Shown here: piece by piece, positions 62,728-64,000 of the stretch
Layout of the letters: each line of letters starts with the position of its first letter
Position numbering within the stretch: position 1 is the stretch's first letter
Source of the DNA: Otis tarda
Taxonomy: Eukaryota > Chordata > Aves > Otidiformes > Otididae
Length of the DNA: 64,000 nt
NCBI GenBank assembly: GCA_026413225.1
Contig: CM048553.1
Span: 115,450,690 to 115,514,689, forward strand
Reading direction: 5' to 3'
Position numbers and translations under genes: made by a program
Notes under the pieces: model-generated
Database searches by the model: none
The model's input: only the letters and a program-made list of their open reading frames with translations
Told to the model about the DNA's origin: nothing

Positions 62728-62949
62728 TCAACCTTCCTCCCTCTCTGCCTGTCCGGCCATCGATACCTCGGGTAGCTTATGCCACCTGCCCCTGTTGATG
62801 GAGCCCATTTTCGTCAGCAGGCCAGGTGGCAAACTGTAGCCATTCAGCAGCTGTTTAGTGAGCAGCTGAACTATCTCTTCACCGAGGCCAGGATGGATGG
62901 TGGAGAGCGATACCAGCACAGCTGTTTGGTGTAATCCGTCCCTGCTCAT
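62728..62949 (-). other. Unassigned 73-codon open frame with coding-like texture
   Basis: The frame starts with ATG (MSRDGLHQTAVLVSLSTI), continues HPGLGEEIVQLLTKQLLNG, then YSLPPGLLTKMGS, and ends with a stop. Amphipathic spacing of Leu/Val/Ile makes it look more protein-like than its neighbours, but no family can be named and no splice borders are clear. A relic exon, pseudogene piece or chance are all possible. Confidence 0.18.
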
Positions 62950-63086
62950 GGACTGTTAGGTGTCCAGCTGTGACACTACAGCATGTGGTCTATGAACAGG
63001 AGCATAATCTCACAGTAAGAACAGAATAAATGAATTTGCATGGAGTTTCATTCTGCAACAGCTAATTTGCTCCTGCTGCCCTTCAG

Positions 63087-63177
63087 TGTCAGTGGAGATC
63101 CCCTGCTCTAGCAGATGAAAGACAAGATGCAATAACTGTACACTTGAGCAGATTGTTGTCATCCAGAGATCACAGAG
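63087..63177 (+). other. Exon-like segment, 91 nt, plus strand
   Basis: A strong acceptor (GCTCCTGCTGCCCTTCAG) is followed by 91 nt and CACAGAG with the donor GTAAGG, the best exon-shaped segment right of CHST9. Only one frame is open (starts CQWRSPALADERQDAI); it begins phase 0 and ends phase 1, with stops in the other two. The product is not recognised. It may be an exon of a long non-coding RNA or of an unannotated gene. Confidence 0.33.
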
Positions 63178-63907
63178 GTAAGGCCTGGTTTAAATACTCA
63201 TTTCTTGGATAAGGCTTCTGCTGACTGTGATCAATTTTAATGTGTGAGAATAAATCTTTCAGAAGAAAGAATATCACATTCCTACTACTGTGCAATTAAA
63301 ATCCACAGGGATATTTAGAGAAAATTAAAAATCATGTCCTTGATGCAACAGATGTAAAAAGTCATGGAGTTACTAGTTGCCTAAAAGCTCAAATACGACT
63401 GTAAAACTTCTAAATATGCCTGATGTTGTCAATGTTCCTGATGTTCTGAAAATCAGACTCTTTTAATGTGTTCTAGATAGGATACTTGAATATTCACATC
63501 ACATAGTCTTTGTAGTTCTGATATTGGAACAGACACAGAATAAAGGTCAACAGAAAGAAAAACTCAATAATAATGAAGCAAAAATGCATATGTATTCATG
63601 TCTTTAGCAAATATACAAAGGAGCTGGCTGGGCATATTTAGAGGAAGTCATTTTTCAGACAGAAAAATCAATTTGTGAAAGAAATCTGTCAACAATACTT
63701 TATATACAGTTTCAATGTGGAAAGAATTTCTGACCATGGTACACGTACAACATATTATCCACTGGCTACAGCCCCCACTGGGGAGGAGTCATAGAAAGAC
63801 TCAAGTCCTTGCTATAACTCATTTCTTCAAGGGACCTCTGACTCAGAGAGGAGTGCCCAGGCTCCTGGGCGGCAGTGGGAAGCACTTTGAGGGGGACGCT
63901 CAGACTT

Positions 63908-64000
63908 GGACAGTACCTTCCAGTACCTCAAGGGGGCCTACAAGAAAGATGGAGAGAGACTGTTCAGTAGGGCCTGTTGTGATAGGACGAGGGGTAATGG
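63908..64000 (+). mobile_element. CR1 LINE, internal part, continues past right edge
   Basis: ACCTTCCAGTACCTCAAGG, GGGCCTACAAGAAAGATGG and GTGATAGGACGAGGGGTAATGG are the well-known avian CR1 sequence upstream of its 3' UTR. It is in sense on the plus strand and cut by the window edge. Confidence 0.93.

Larger units (their letters stand above)
55957..63907. other. Intergenic sequence, no confirmed gene
   Basis: AT-rich sequence with a GC-richer patch around 56860-57110 and 57640-57830 and another near 62640-62950. Open frames there reach 162 codons (minus, 57345-57833) but I recognise none. An exon-like segment at 63087-63177 is listed separately. Confidence 0.45.

Noticed and set aside
1..64000. 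tRNA, rRNA, CRISPR array, bacterial operon or phage genes
   Set aside because: No tRNA box motifs, no rRNA-like blocks, no regularly spaced repeats, no ribosome binding sites and no long bacterial-type frames were seen.

Overview
The window looks like avian genomic DNA. It is AT-rich and intron-like almost throughout. It carries fragments of CR1, the dominant LINE of birds and other archosaurs, in both orientations: about 23156-23275, 47995-48122 and from 63908 to the right edge. It also carries bird-type endogenous-retrovirus LTRs, including a complete solo LTR at 7103-8232 with a perfect 5-bp target-site duplication. There is no bacterial gene organisation, no tRNA or rRNA gene, and no CRISPR array.

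The one gene I can name is CHST9 (N-acetylgalactosamine 4-O-sulfotransferase 2) on the minus strand. The key exon is at 35753-35961. It encodes a short cytoplasmic tail, the Golgi membrane anchor and the motif WIEEQHT, nearly identical to the start of mammalian CHST9. The gene runs right to left. A CpG island at about 43590-44520 is the likely promoter, with splice donors at the end of a probable exon 1 (44137) and of a 48-nt leader exon (43349-43396). After the ATG exon come a tentative 26-nt exon (28981-29006) and two well-formed exons (22847-22948 and 9429-9494) that would encode the lumenal stem. The catalytic sulfotransferase domain should be in a large final exon beyond the left edge.

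Layout. 1-9428: intron holding a solo LTR in sense orientation. 9495-22846: large intron with an LTR fragment, A/C-rich tracts and a small hairpin. 22949-28980: intron with a CR1 piece. 29007-35752: intron with A/C-rich low-complexity tracts. 35962-43348: 5' intron with a second LTR (about 41684-42082). 43349-44520: leader exon and CpG island. 44520-64000: apparently intergenic sequence upstream of CHST9; from memory the next mammalian gene on this side, CDH2, is far away. This part contains CR1 pieces, a strong inverted repeat at 55892-55956 and several exon-like segments on the plus strand. These suggest a possible, unproven divergent transcript from the same CpG island.

Most other open frames are short, compositionally biased or within repeats, and I do not treat them as genes.
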